NCBI GenBank assembly: GCA_044508835.1
Contig: JBIQHD010000018.1
Location: forward strand, 1 to 64,000
Direction of reading: 5' to 3'
Origin: JAKFDI01 sp044508835
GTDB lineage: Bacteria > Pseudomonadota > Gammaproteobacteria > Burkholderiales > Burkholderiaceae_C
Length of the DNA stretch: 64,000 nt
Shown here: positions 43,404-53,023 of the stretch, one piece after another
How the letters are laid out: the number at the start of each line of letters is the position of its first letter
Position numbering within the stretch: position 1 is the first letter of the stretch
Made by a program: the position numbers and the translations under genes
The notes under the pieces: model-generated
The model's database searches: none
What the model was told of the DNA's origin: nothing
Seen by the model: the letters and a program-made list of their open reading frames with translations, nothing else

Positions 43404-45054
43404 GCGGCCCGACGACGGCCGCGCGCCGCAAGCCGGCGGCCCCTCGGGCGAACGCCCGGCGGACGAGGCGACCGCCAGGCGCATGCTGGCGCTGCTCAAC
43501 GCACAGGCCGACGCCGTGCGCGCGGAACTGGCGCGGCTGCGCCTCGACCTCGATCAGGCAGAGCACGATTTCGGCGGCCTGGCAGCCGCGCAGTTGCTCG
43601 AGGCCAACGAGAAGCTGGTGCTTGCCGCGGTACGGGCCGACGCCATCGCCGAAACGGCCGTGGGCAAGCTGAGCGAGCTGACCTACGCCAGCCAGCACGA
43701 TGCGCTGACCGACACGCCCAACCGCGCGCTGATGCTCGACCGGCTGCAGAACGCCATCGCCATGGCCCGGCGGCACCAGGCCCTCCTCGCCGTGCTGTTC
43801 ATCGACCTCGACCACTTCAAGTCCATCAACGACACGCTGGGGCATGCGGCGGGCGACGACGTGCTACAGCTCGTCGCGCAGCGGCTGCAGTCGGTCGTGC
43901 GTGACTCCGACACCGTCAGCCGCTACGGCGGCGACGAATTCGTGGTGCTGCTGCCCGAGGTCGCGCAGCCGGGCGACGCGGCCCTCATCGCCGTGAAGAT
44001 GCTGGCCGCCCTGGGCGAGGCCTGCCATGCGGGCGGCCAGGAACTGCACCTGTCGGCTAGCATCGGCATCGCCATCTACCCTGCACACGGGGAGGACGGC
44101 GACACCCTCCTGCGCCGGGCGGACACTGCCATGTACCGGTCCAAGCGGCTGGGCCCGGGCGGCTTCGAGGTCCATGCCGACCTGCCGGGCCCGGCCGAGC
44201 CCGCACCGCTGTCCCCCGGGGGGCAGGAACCCCGGGCGCGGGGCCTGTCGACGCAGCCCGACCGCGAACTCGGCTCCCGCGACCTGCGCGAGGCCAACGA
44301 GCAACTGGTCCTGGCCGCGCTCACGGCACAGGAGCTCAAGGCCCATGCGGAAGAGGCGCACCGCCGGCAAGTGCGATTTCTCGTGATGGTGGCGCACGAG
44401 CTGCGCAACCCGCTCGCCCCCATTCGCACGGCGGCCGCGCTGCTCAGCCGGGCCGGCTGCGACGAAGCGCTGCTGGCGCGGCTGCAGGCCATCATCCACC
44501 GGCAGGTGACGCACATGACCCGGCTCGTCGACGACCTGCTCGACGGATCGCGTGCCAGCACCGGCGGCTTCCGCATCGAGCGCGTCGCGGTCGAGATGGG
44601 CGCCATCTTCGCGCTGGCCATCGAGACGTGCCGGCCCGCCATGGAAAGCCGGCTCCAGCTATTCAAGGCGGAACTGCCCTCCACGCCGCTGCCTGTCAAC
44701 GGTGACCCGGTGCGTCTGGCGCAGATCCTCGGCAACCTGCTGGACAACGCCTCCAAGTACACCCCCAAGGGCGGCAGGATCGCACTCGCCGCGCGTGCGA
44801 GCGATGCGTCGCTGGTGGTCACCGTCTCCGACAACGGCCAGGGCATCGCGCCCGATTCGCTGCAGAAGATCTTCGGCCTGTTCGAGCAGGAGTCGGACGC
44901 CGTCGTCCGCCGCGGCGAGGGCCTGGGCATCGGCTTGGCCGTCGTGCGGGAGCTCGTCGAGGCGCACGGGGGCAGCGTGATCGCGCACAGCGCCGGCAAG
45001 CATCTCGGCAGCGAATTCGTGGTGACGCTGCCGATGGCTTGCGACCCGCCTTGA
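43396..45054 (+). CDS. Hybrid GGDEF diguanylate cyclase - histidine kinase
   Basis: 552 residues from MAERPDDG. After a coiled region (25-95) comes a full GGDEF domain (about 96-262) with GGDEF at 178-182 and inhibitory-site RDSD at 169-172. A second linker leads to HisKA with His334 (VAHELRNPLAP) and a HATPase domain (N-box LGNLLDNASKYTPKG, then DNGQG and GLGIGLAV). There is no sensor or membrane domain. Both linkers contain a near-identical LxEANExLVLAA segment (67-78, 297-308). Coupled to the KaiC-like ATPase, which may be its input. No response regulator is adjacent. Confidence 0.92.
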   Translation: MAERPDDGRAPQAGGPSGERPADEATARRMLALLNAQADAVRAELARLRLDLDQAEHDFGGLAAAQLLEANEKLVLAAVRADAIAETAVGKLSELTYASQHDALTDTPNRALMLDRLQNAIAMARRHQALLAVLFIDLDHFKSINDTLGHAAGDDVLQLVAQRLQSVVRDSDTVSRYGGDEFVVLLPEVAQPGDAALIAVKMLAALGEACHAGGQELHLSASIGIAIYPAHGEDGDTLLRRADTAMYRSKRLGPGGFEVHADLPGPAEPAPLSPGGQEPRARGLSTQPDRELGSRDLREANEQLVLAALTAQELKAHAEEAHRRQVRFLVMVAHELRNPLAPIRTAAALLSRAGCDEALLARLQAIIHRQVTHMTRLVDDLLDGSRASTGGFRIERVAVEMGAIFALAIETCRPAMESRLQLFKAELPSTPLPVNGDPVRLAQILGNLLDNASKYTPKGGRIALAARASDASLVVTVSDNGQGIAPDSLQKIFGLFEQESDAVVRRGEGLGIGLAVVRELVEAHGGSVIAHSAGKHLGSEFVVTLPMACDPP

Positions 45055-45195
45055 GCCTGGGCCGCGCCGGGTGGACGAACACCTCCCCAGTGGCCACGCG
45101 GCGATCACGGGGATCGTGCCGCGCCTTCGCGCACCGGGCGCCAGCGGTCCGGAAATTGCCCTGTGTTCGCAAGAAGAACACGCCACGGAGCATCT

Positions 45196-46008
45196 GTGAA
45201 GTTCACGAGCCGGCTGGAAAACTGCGTCCGCGCACTGGCGAGGAGAACGGATCGGCGCCGCCCGGTGCCGCAGGCGCTCGCAGACACCGGCGAAGCGCCG
45301 CTGCGCTCCGAACTCTTCACTGCCGAACAGATGGCGATGTACGGCAAGAGCCTCGCCGCCGTCCACGAACTCACCTTCGAGCGCACGCCCGATCAATTGC
45401 TGCCGCGGCTGGCCTCCAACGAGCGCGTGCTGGTGGCCGCGTTCGCGCAGCTCGGCGGCACCGCCGACGCGCAGCGCCGCGCGACGCCGGCCGGTGAATG
45501 GCTGCTCGACAACTCCTACCTCATCGAAGAAGAGATCCGCACGGCCAAGCGGCATCTGCCGCCGGGCTACAGCCGCGAGCTGCCGCGCCTGCGCCATGCG
45601 CCCTCGGCCGGGCTGCCGCGGGTGGCGGAACTCTTGGCTGCGGACGTGTTGTGGGCCGGCTGGCCCCAGGTGGCGATCCTCGCGGCCTGCGCACTGGTGG
45701 TCCGCACCATGCGCCGATGGCTGGGCCGGGACCGGACGTTCTTTCCAGTGTTCGCGCTGGCGGCAAGCGCAGCCGTTCCCGTGCTCGGGTTGTTCGTGGT
45801 CTTCGCCCTCCTGATCGCGCCTGCCTTGTGGCGCCAAGCGGGCTCCGGATGGCCGCTGACGCTGGCAAGCGCTGGTGCTGCCTGCGCCTTGGGGCTTGCT
45901 GGCTCATGGGTGCTTGACGCCCCCAGCGGGGCTTGCGTGGCACTCATGCTGTCGGCCTACGGAACGCTGAGCGTTGGATTGAGTGACCATGCCCACCGGC
46001 GAAGATGA
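45196..46008 (+). CDS. Chimeric gene: cyclic beta-glucan synthetase N-terminus fused to ZnuB-like permease C-terminus
   Basis: 270 residues from a GTG with GGAG upstream. Residues about 36-133 match the N-terminal segment of cyclic beta-1,2-glucan synthetases (NdvB/GH94): QRRATPAGEWLLDNSYLIEE, then IRTAKRHLPPGYSRELPRL. Residues about 145-265 match the C-terminal half of zinc/manganese ABC permeases (ZnuB): FFPVFALAASAAVPVLGLFV, VFALLIAPALW, LDAPSGACVAL. The join lies at about 45592-45630 and is in frame. Neither half is complete, so it should not carry out either original function. Probably a deletion product. Confidence 0.8.
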   Translation: MKFTSRLENCVRALARRTDRRRPVPQALADTGEAPLRSELFTAEQMAMYGKSLAAVHELTFERTPDQLLPRLASNERVLVAAFAQLGGTADAQRRATPAGEWLLDNSYLIEEEIRTAKRHLPPGYSRELPRLRHAPSAGLPRVAELLAADVLWAGWPQVAILAACALVVRTMRRWLGRDRTFFPVFALAASAAVPVLGLFVVFALLIAPALWRQAGSGWPLTLASAGAACALGLAGSWVLDAPSGACVALMLSAYGTLSVGLSDHAHRRR

Positions 46009-46154
46009 GCCGGTGAACGGCATGAAGCCCTCCGCGCTGCCGAAGTCACGGCACCGGCACAACCACGCGAGCGCCGGCTGCCGACCCATGATCGGCCACT
46101 GACGTGGCGGCGCGACCTTGTCGCAGTGAAGCGCAATAGCGGCACACCCGGCCG

Positions 46155-46490
46155 ATGGCCTACCCCGACACACATCGCGACAGCCATCGACGACGGGCGC
46201 AGGCAGGCTCGCGGCCTCGCTGGAGGCTTCTCAAGGATCCACGCTGCCTCGCACTGGCAGCCATGTTGATACTGGTTCTCCTCGGTAGCTACGTCATTCC
46301 CATCCCCCGGCCGGCGCCGGACTTCAGGGATCCCTCCCAGATGCTCCGGGACGTGGTTGCTGACCATGCTTCCGGGCCACCCGTCTTGCAATGGAAGGAC
46401 CTGGCGCCGACCGTCTCACCGCGGCAGCTCGAGGTGCTTGTACGCGCCGCAGCCCTCCGGCCACGCATTCAGCGAAAGACCAGGGACTGA
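46155..46490 (+). CDS. Hypothetical membrane-anchored protein, possibly a truncated DUF3299 relative
   Basis: 111 residues. One membrane helix (about 32-48, LALAAMLILVLLGSYVIPIP) is followed by PDFRDPSQ and LQWKDLAP, which recalls the N-terminal anchor of the DUF3299 protein at 15737, but the conserved PYFGACIH core is absent. It lies 146 bp after the ZnuB-like fragment, consistent with a decayed zinc locus. It overlaps the next minus-strand gene tail-to-tail by 22 bp. Low confidence that it is expressed. Confidence 0.4.
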   Translation: MAYPDTHRDSHRRRAQAGSRPRWRLLKDPRCLALAAMLILVLLGSYVIPIPRPAPDFRDPSQMLRDVVADHASGPPVLQWKDLAPTVSPRQLEVLVRAAALRPRIQRKTRD

Positions 46491-47374
46491 TGCGCCGCTG
46501 CGCCCGCCTGCGCGCCATCGCCCACGGCCAGCGCCACGCTGCCCGCGGCTCGCGCCGAGTCGCCGCATGCGAAGACCCCTTGCACGGACGTTTCCTTGAA
46601 GGCGTCGGTACGGATGTACGCGCCCAGCGGCCCCTCCTCGAACGCGTAGCCCAGGGGCTCGGCGATCGGACTGGCGACGCGCGTTCGGCTGGCCACGAAC
46701 ATCCCGTCCAGCACGATGCGCGCGTCGTCGACGAGCTCGACGGTGGCGGTGTCCACGATACGGGCCACGGCCCGCGGCTCGACCACGACGCGGCGTGCCG
46801 CCAGCGTGGCGCGCTGTGCATCGTCCAGCGTGCAGGTGTCATTGGTGAAGAACGTGACCGCCCCCCAATCCGGCAGAAGGAGTGCCTGGTGCAGCGACAT
46901 GTCGGCGACGCCCAGGACGCCGATGCGCCCCTGGCCCAGCTCGTAGCCATGGCAGTAGGGGCAGTGGAAGACGCTCTTGCCCCATCGCGACGCAACGCCG
47001 TCGATCTCGGGCAGTTGATCCGTCACGCCCACGGCGAGGACGAGCCGGCGCGCCTGCACGGCCTTGCCCGAGCCGACGTGCACGGTGAAGCCGCTCCCGC
47101 TGCCCTGCGCATAGGTGGCGGTCGCCTCCCACCACTGGACATTCGGATAGGCCAGGAGCTGCGACCGTCCCTGCGCGGCGATGGCGCCCGGAGGACGGCC
47201 ATCCTGCCCGAGGAACCCGTGCGAAGCATCGGCAAAGCGATTGCGACGCATGCCCGCATCAATGACAAGTACGCGCCGGCGTGCCCGCGCCAGTTGCAGC
47301 GCCGCCGACAGGCCGGCGTAGCTGCCGCCGATCACGACAGCATCGAAGTCATCTTGGTACTCACCAGCCGTCAT
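46469..47374 (-). CDS. NAD(P)/FAD-dependent oxidoreductase, thioredoxin-reductase-like
   Basis: 301 residues. FDAVVIGGSYAGLSAALQLA is the FAD Rossmann motif, FHCPYCHGYEL carries the redox pair Cys138/Cys141, and VQGVFACGDSA the second FAD motif. The short thioredoxin-reductase-like branch with CPYCHGYE often lacks a known thioredoxin partner and acts as a stand-alone disulfide or flavin oxidoreductase. In the accessory region with no clear partner. Confidence 0.9.
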   Translation of the reverse strand: MTAGEYQDDFDAVVIGGSYAGLSAALQLARARRRVLVIDAGMRRNRFADASHGFLGQDGRPPGAIAAQGRSQLLAYPNVQWWEATATYAQGSGSGFTVHVGSGKAVQARRLVLAVGVTDQLPEIDGVASRWGKSVFHCPYCHGYELGQGRIGVLGVADMSLHQALLLPDWGAVTFFTNDTCTLDDAQRATLAARRVVVEPRAVARIVDTATVELVDDARIVLDGMFVASRTRVASPIAEPLGYAFEEGPLGAYIRTDAFKETSVQGVFACGDSARAAGSVALAVGDGAQAGAAAHQSLVFR

Positions 47375-47445
47375 CTCATACCCCTGTACTCAATCCTCCG
47401 CCTCGGCCCGCACGCCCAGCGCCCGCCCGGGAGCGCAGCGATGGC

Positions 47446-47595
47446 TCAGCACTTGCGCCTGTTCTTCGCTCCGCCCTGCCGTGCCTTGACGCGCGGATTC
47501 GACTTGCAGATGACATAGATGCGTCCACGGCGCTTGACGACCTGGCAATCCGGGTGACGCTTCTTGGCGTCCTTGAGCGACGAGAGAACCTGCAC
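47446..47595 (-). CDS. Ribosomal protein L36, zinc-independent (C-minus, YkgO-type)
   Basis: 49 residues from a GTG (MQVLSSLKDAKK) with AGAGG upstream. It reads CQVVKRRGRIYVICKSNPRV, the type B L36 that lacks the four-ligand zinc ribbon of normal RpmJ. Such paralogues replace zinc-bound L36 when zinc is scarce and are usually Zur-regulated. It carries an extra Lys/Arg-rich C-terminus ending in Cys. It follows the broken CobW-type gene on the same strand, the usual zinc-starvation pairing. The normal L36 is presumably elsewhere. Confidence 0.88.
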   Translation of the reverse strand: MQVLSSLKDAKKRHPDCQVVKRRGRIYVICKSNPRVKARQGGAKNRRKC

Positions 47596-47716
47596 GACAA
47601 CCTCTGCATGAAGATGGGGAACACGATGACCGCAGGCGTCCCTTCGTGCGAGGTCCATCGGGACACAAGCCCCCACGCGCGAAGGTGAAGCCGCATGGCC
47701 AGTCAGACGAACCGGA

Positions 47717-48477
47717 TCATTCCCACGCGGGGAACGGGTCCTCATAGCCGGCCCAGGCCTCGGGTCCTTGGGCCATTTCAGCTTCTGTGAGCACACACGC
47801 GTCGAAGCGTTGGCGCAGGGCCACCTCGTCCATGCCAACGCCGATCAACACCAGCTCCTGGCGCGCATCGCCAACGCCTTCCAGCCAGTGCTTGTCGATC
47901 ATCGCGAGCGCCTCGGGCTCACGGGGCCAACGCTCGCGGGGCACGGCGGCCCACCAGTAGCCGGCCGCCTCATGGCGTGCCACCGCCCCGGCCTGGGACC
48001 AGGAGCCGGCGAAGGTCGGGCGGCTCGCGAGCCAGAAGAAAACCCTTGGAGCGCACGACGCCTGGCCATTCGCTTTCTACGAGGTCGTGGAAGCGCTTCG
48101 GATGAAACGGCCGGCGGGCTCGGTACACGAAGCTTGCGATGCCGTACGCCTCGGTTTCCGGCGTGTGCTCGCCGCGCAGTTCTTTGAGCCAGCCTGGCGC
48201 CTGCGCGGCCTGCTCGAAGTCGAACAGCCCGGTGTTGAGCACCGAGGACAGCGGCACCTTGCCGAATTCGGACACCTCGATCCTCGCGCGGGGGTTCAGG
48301 CCGTGCAGGATGGCCATCAGTTGCTCACGCTGCTGCTGGGCAATGAGGTCGATCTTGTTGAGCACGATCACGTCACAGAACTCGATCTGCTCGATCAGCA
48401 GGTCGACCACCGTGCGCCGGTCCTCGCCCCCCATCGACTCGCCGCGTGCCTGCAGGCTGTCGCGCGAACCGTAGTCC
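47717..48477 (-). pseudogene. CobW/COG0523 zinc-related GTPase, 5'-truncated and frameshifted
   Basis: The minus strand encodes the middle and C-terminus of a COG0523 GTPase: TVVDLLIEQIEFCDVIVLNK (the NKxD GTP-specificity motif), then a CobW_C domain (FHPKRFHDLVESEWPGVVRS). Near 48039-48042 one extra A in an AAAA run shifts the frame; the expected GFFWLASRPTFAGSW continuation and the rest (RHEAAGYWWAAVPRERWP) lie in another frame down to the stop at 47717. The N-terminal P-loop and CxCC metal motif are missing, cut off where recombinase homology begins. Originally a zinc metallochaperone, by neighbourhood with L36. Confidence 0.8.
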
Positions 48478-49262
48478 TGACCGGGCTGGTGTTCGATGCA
48501 CAGGGCAACCGGATCACGCCATCGCACACGGCCAAGGGGTCCAAGCGCTACCGGTACTACGCCGGGCCAGTGAACAAGGATGGTGAGGCCGGGACCTTGC
48601 GGGTGCCGGCGCAGGAGCTGGACGGCGCGGTGGTCGCGGCCTTGACCGTATTCCTCGACGATGAAGCTCGCGTGCTGAATGCCGTCGGCGGATCGGAGCT
48701 TCAGGAGGTGCAGCGCGTGCTCAGGACGGCGAAGGAGTTCGCGGCGGCGCTGGACGATGGCGCCGAATCCGCAATCCGAGCCGATGCAGTGCACGCGCTG
48801 GTCGAGCGGGTGATCGTTCATCCGTCGCAACTTCAGATCCAGCTGCGTGCGGAAGCGTTCGACCCAGGTGAGGACACGCTCGATGCGGAACAGCTCTCCA
48901 TCGAGGTGCCGATGCAGATCAAGCGCGCCGGGAAGGTGTCGCGACTGGTGATAGGTGGTGGCGCGACACTAATGCGCCGGCCCGATCCGAAGCTGATCGC
49001 CTTGGCCGCCAAAGCGCAGGACTGGTTCGAGCGCCTGCGCTCGGGCAAGAGCTCGTCGGTCGACGCCATCGCGCAGGCCGAGGGCGTCTCGGGTTCGTAC
49101 GTGACCCGGCTGATCTACCTGGCCTTCCTGGCACCGGACATCGTCGAACGCATCCGGCGAGGCGAGCAACCGGTCGAGCTGACCGTCGATCGCATCCAGC
49201 GGATGGTGCCGCTGCCGGCTTGCTGGGAAGCGCAGCGCACGCTGCTGTGCTTCGAGGGCTGA
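48477..49262 (+). pseudogene. Large serine recombinase, C-terminal remnant
   Basis: About 261 codons read LTGLVFDAQGNRITPSHTAK and KRYRYYAGPVNKDG, the recombinase zinc-ribbon region, followed by a long C-terminal domain with EGVSGSYVTRLIYLAFLAPD. This is the C-terminal half of a phage- or island-type large serine recombinase. The N-terminal resolvase domain with the catalytic Ser is absent, cut where CobW homology on the other strand begins. It marks a former integrating element. Positions 49263-49458 hold no further gene. Confidence 0.8.
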
Positions 49263-49458
49263 CCTCGAACGTTGGCGGCCACCGCCGCCGCGACACGATC
49301 CCTCCCGCCCTAGCTTCCTCGATCTCCCCGCCACGCTCGCCGTACCGGCGAATTCGCGAGCCGAGAAGGGCTGCCAGAAACACCCCTCATCGGCCACTGA
49401 GAGAGCCGCCTGAGAAAACCATCCCGCCCGCAAGCCCGCACCACGCGTGGCCTCGCGC

Positions 49459-49487
49459 AAAAAAAGAGCCCCTGGGGTCAGGGGCTC
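49459..49487 (-). terminator. Rho-independent terminator after serS and tRNA-Ser
   Basis: On the minus strand GAGCCCC-TGACCC-CAGGGGCTC-like stem (49466-49487) is followed by seven T (A run at 49459-49465 on the plus strand). It lies directly after the tRNA-Ser 3' end. Confidence 0.9.
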
Positions 49488-49495
49488 GGACTACT

Positions 49496-49586
<91 letters not shown>

Positions 49587-49647
49587 TGATTGGGTGCCGG
49601 CGGGTCTGTGCCGAGCCGCGCATTCTAGCGCAGCGATTGCGCGCCGT

Positions 49648-50943
<1,296 letters not shown>

Positions 50944-51049
50944 GGAACGGGCGGCCGCGTCGCGCGGCCTCGGCAAAGTGCGGGAAGGCGCGAATTGTAG
51001 GCAGCGCGTGCGGGCCGGGAGGCCGGCGGCGGCGTGCGCCGCCCGGCGG

Positions 51050-51274
51050 TCAGGCCATCTGCGGCGTGAGCCCGGCGCTGGCGCCCTGGGTGTGCGGCAT
51101 CTGGCCGGAGGCGGCCTTGGCGTCGCACAGCACGCGCGAGGCGCAGTCGGCGCAGCGGCCGCACTGCGTGGCCACGCCCAGGTCGAACTGCAGGCACTCG
51201 AGGGTTTGCGCGCCGTCGGCCACGGCCTGGTGGATCTGGTGGTCGGAAATCCGGCGGCAGACGCAAACAATCAT
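51050..51274 (-). CDS. bfd: Bacterioferritin-associated ferredoxin
   Basis: 74 residues. MIVCVCRRISDHQI and TQCGRCADC carry the four 2Fe-2S ligands Cys4, Cys6, Cys38 and Cys41 in the Bfd/BFD-like arrangement. Bfd docks on bacterioferritin and reduces its core iron through haem, releasing Fe(II). It lies 28 bp after bfr on the same strand and shares its Fur-box promoter, an appropriate pairing. Confidence 0.95.
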   Translation of the reverse strand: MIVCVCRRISDHQIHQAVADGAQTLECLQFDLGVATQCGRCADCASRVLCDAKAASGQMPHTQGASAGLTPQMA

Positions 51275-51302
51275 TTCGAGGCCTCGTGACTACTTCAACC
51301 CA

Positions 51303-51782
51303 TCAACCCCCCGCGTCGCCCATCTGCGACTGCAGGTAGTTCTGCAATCCCACCTTCGCCAGCAGATCGATCTGGGTTTCCAGGAAGTCGATGTGCTCTT
51401 CGGTGTCGTCCAGGATCTCCTGCAGGAGGTCGCGCGACACGTAGTCGCGCACCGTCTCGCAGTAGGCGATGCCGTCCTTGATGCAGCCCTGCGCCCCACG
51501 TTCGAGTTGCAGATCGCAATCCAGGATTTCCGGCACCGTCTCGCCGATCAGCAGCTTGCCGAGGTCCTGGAGGTTCGGCAGGCCGTCGAGCATGAAGATG
51601 CGTTCCATCAGGTGGTCGGCATGCTTCATCTCACCGATCGACTCTTCGTATTCCTTCTTCGCCAGCTTGTCGAACCCCCAGTGCTTCAGCATCCGGTAGT
51701 GCAGGAAGTACTGGTTCGTCGCGGTCAGTTCGTTCTTCAGCTGCGCATTCAAGTGCGCGATGACCTGCGGATCGCCTTTCAT
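51303..51782 (-). CDS. bfr: Bacterioferritin
   Basis: 159 residues, four-helix ferritin. It has Met52 for haem, Glu18, Glu51, His54, Glu94 and His130 of the ferroxidase centre. At the position of Escherichia coli Glu127 the alignment by eye gives Thr127, with Glu128/Glu129 next to it (DDTEEHIDF); whether one substitutes is unclear. It stores iron as a 24-mer with haem between subunits. AAGGA precedes the ATG at 51782. bfd follows. Confidence 0.96.
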   Translation of the reverse strand: MKGDPQVIAHLNAQLKNELTATNQYFLHYRMLKHWGFDKLAKKEYEESIGEMKHADHLMERIFMLDGLPNLQDLGKLLIGETVPEILDCDLQLERGAQGCIKDGIAYCETVRDYVSRDLLQEILDDTEEHIDFLETQIDLLAKVGLQNYLQSQMGDAGG

Positions 51783-51915
51783 GGGGTGTCCTTCATTGTT
51801 GGTTCGTGTCGTTCGCCCGACGGCCCGGTGCGCGGCATGCGCAACCGACGCGGCCATTGTGCGGCGCCTCGAACCCCGAAGGCTTCTTCACCCGATCGGC
51901 GGTGTCGTTGTGCGA

Positions 51916-51945
51916 ATTATGAATGACAACCGTTCTCATTTGCAA
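51916..51945 (-). promoter_or_regulatory. bfr-bfd promoter with a Fur box filling the spacer
   Basis: On the minus strand TTGCAA (-35, plus positions 51940-51945), 18 bp, CATAAT (-10, plus 51916-51921). The spacer is AATGAGAACGGTTGTCATT (51922-51940), a 19-bp palindromic Fur-box match (AATGA...TCATT ends). The leader to the bfr ATG is about 125 nt. No other gene or signal is seen in 51783-52093. Confidence 0.75.
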
Positions 51946-52093
51946 TATCCGTACGGTGGGCAGGTCTTGCCCTTTCCGCGGGTCCGCGCGCAGGGCGCGG
52001 GCGCGGCGGCGGATATGCCGGAACAGGGGCGGCGGACGGCGCGCGCGTGCGGACCGCTCGGGCGTCCGCCTCCCGGCGGCGACGCCCGCGGCG

Positions 52094-53023
52094 CTACTTC
52101 AGGCCCTTGGGCAGGGGGAAGTGCGTGGTTTCCTCGACGCCCGGCATCTTGCGCACCGACAGCGCGCCCAGGTCGCGCAGCCGCTCGATGACCTGCTGCA
52201 CCAGCAGCTCGGGCGCGGACGCGCCGGCGGTCAGGCCCACGCGCTTGCGCGAGGCGAACCAGGCCGGGTCGAGGTCGTCCGGCGAATCGACCATGTGGGC
52301 CTCGGTCCCCAGGCGCTCGGCCAGCTCGCGCAGGCGGTTGCTGTTGGAACTGGTGGGGCTGCCCACGACCACGAGCACGTCGACCTTGGGGGCGAGCATC
52401 TTCACCGCGTCCTGGCGGTTCTGGGTGGCGTAGCAGATGTCCTGCTGCTTGGGCTGGCGCACGTTCGGGAAGCGGCGCTTCACGGCGGCGAGGATCTCGG
52501 CCGCGTCGTCCACCGACAGCGTGGTCTGCGTCACCACGGCCAGGCGTTCGGTCTGCGCCGGCTGCAGCGCCTCGACGTCGGCCACGTCCTCCACGAGGTA
52601 GATGCCCTCGCTGAGCTGGCCCATCGTGCCCTCGACTTCCGGATGGCCCTTGTGGCCGATCATGACGAAGTCGTAGCCCTCCTTGTGCAGCTTGGCCACC
52701 TCCACGTGCACCTTGGTCACGAGCGGGCAGGTGGCGTCGAAGATCGAGAAGCCGCGCCGCGCCGCCTCCTGGCGCACGGCCTGCGACACGCCGTGCGCGC
52801 TGAACACCAGCGTGGCGCCGGGCGGCACCTCGGCCAGGTCCTCGATGAAGATGGCGCCCTTGGCCTTCAGGTCGTTCACCACGTAGGTGTTGTGCACGAT
52901 CTCGTGGCGCACGTAGATCGGCGCGCCGAACTTGGCGAGGGCGCGCTCGACGATCTCGATCGCGCGGTCGACGCCGGCGCAGAAGCCGCGCGGCTCGGCC
53001 AGCACCACTTCCTCGATGCGCAT
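52094..53023 (-). CDS. ispH: 4-hydroxy-3-methylbut-2-enyl diphosphate reductase IspH
   Basis: 309 residues. The three Fe-S Cys residues are visible: EPRGFCAGVDRAI (Cys15), FDATCPLVTKVH and DICYATQNRQDA. VFSAHGVS and HKGHPEVEGTMGQ carry the substrate-binding His residues. IspH catalyses the last step of the MEP isoprenoid pathway, producing IPP and DMAPP. The start shares one base with the fkpB stop (TGATG), the conserved proteobacterial fkpB-ispH pairing. Confidence 0.98.
   Translation of the reverse strand: MRIEEVVLAEPRGFCAGVDRAIEIVERALAKFGAPIYVRHEIVHNTYVVNDLKAKGAIFIEDLAEVPPGATLVFSAHGVSQAVRQEAARRGFSIFDATCPLVTKVHVEVAKLHKEGYDFVMIGHKGHPEVEGTMGQLSEGIYLVEDVADVEALQPAQTERLAVVTQTTLSVDDAAEILAAVKRRFPNVRQPKQQDICYATQNRQDAVKMLAPKVDVLVVVGSPTSSNSNRLRELAERLGTEAHMVDSPDDLDPAWFASRKRVGLTAGASAPELLVQQVIERLRDLGALSVRKMPGVEETTHFPLPKGLK

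Noticed and set aside
48477..49262. Complete integrase gene marking an active integrative element
   Set aside because: The catalytic N-terminal resolvase domain is missing, so only a remnant is present. No attachment-site repeat was found by eye.
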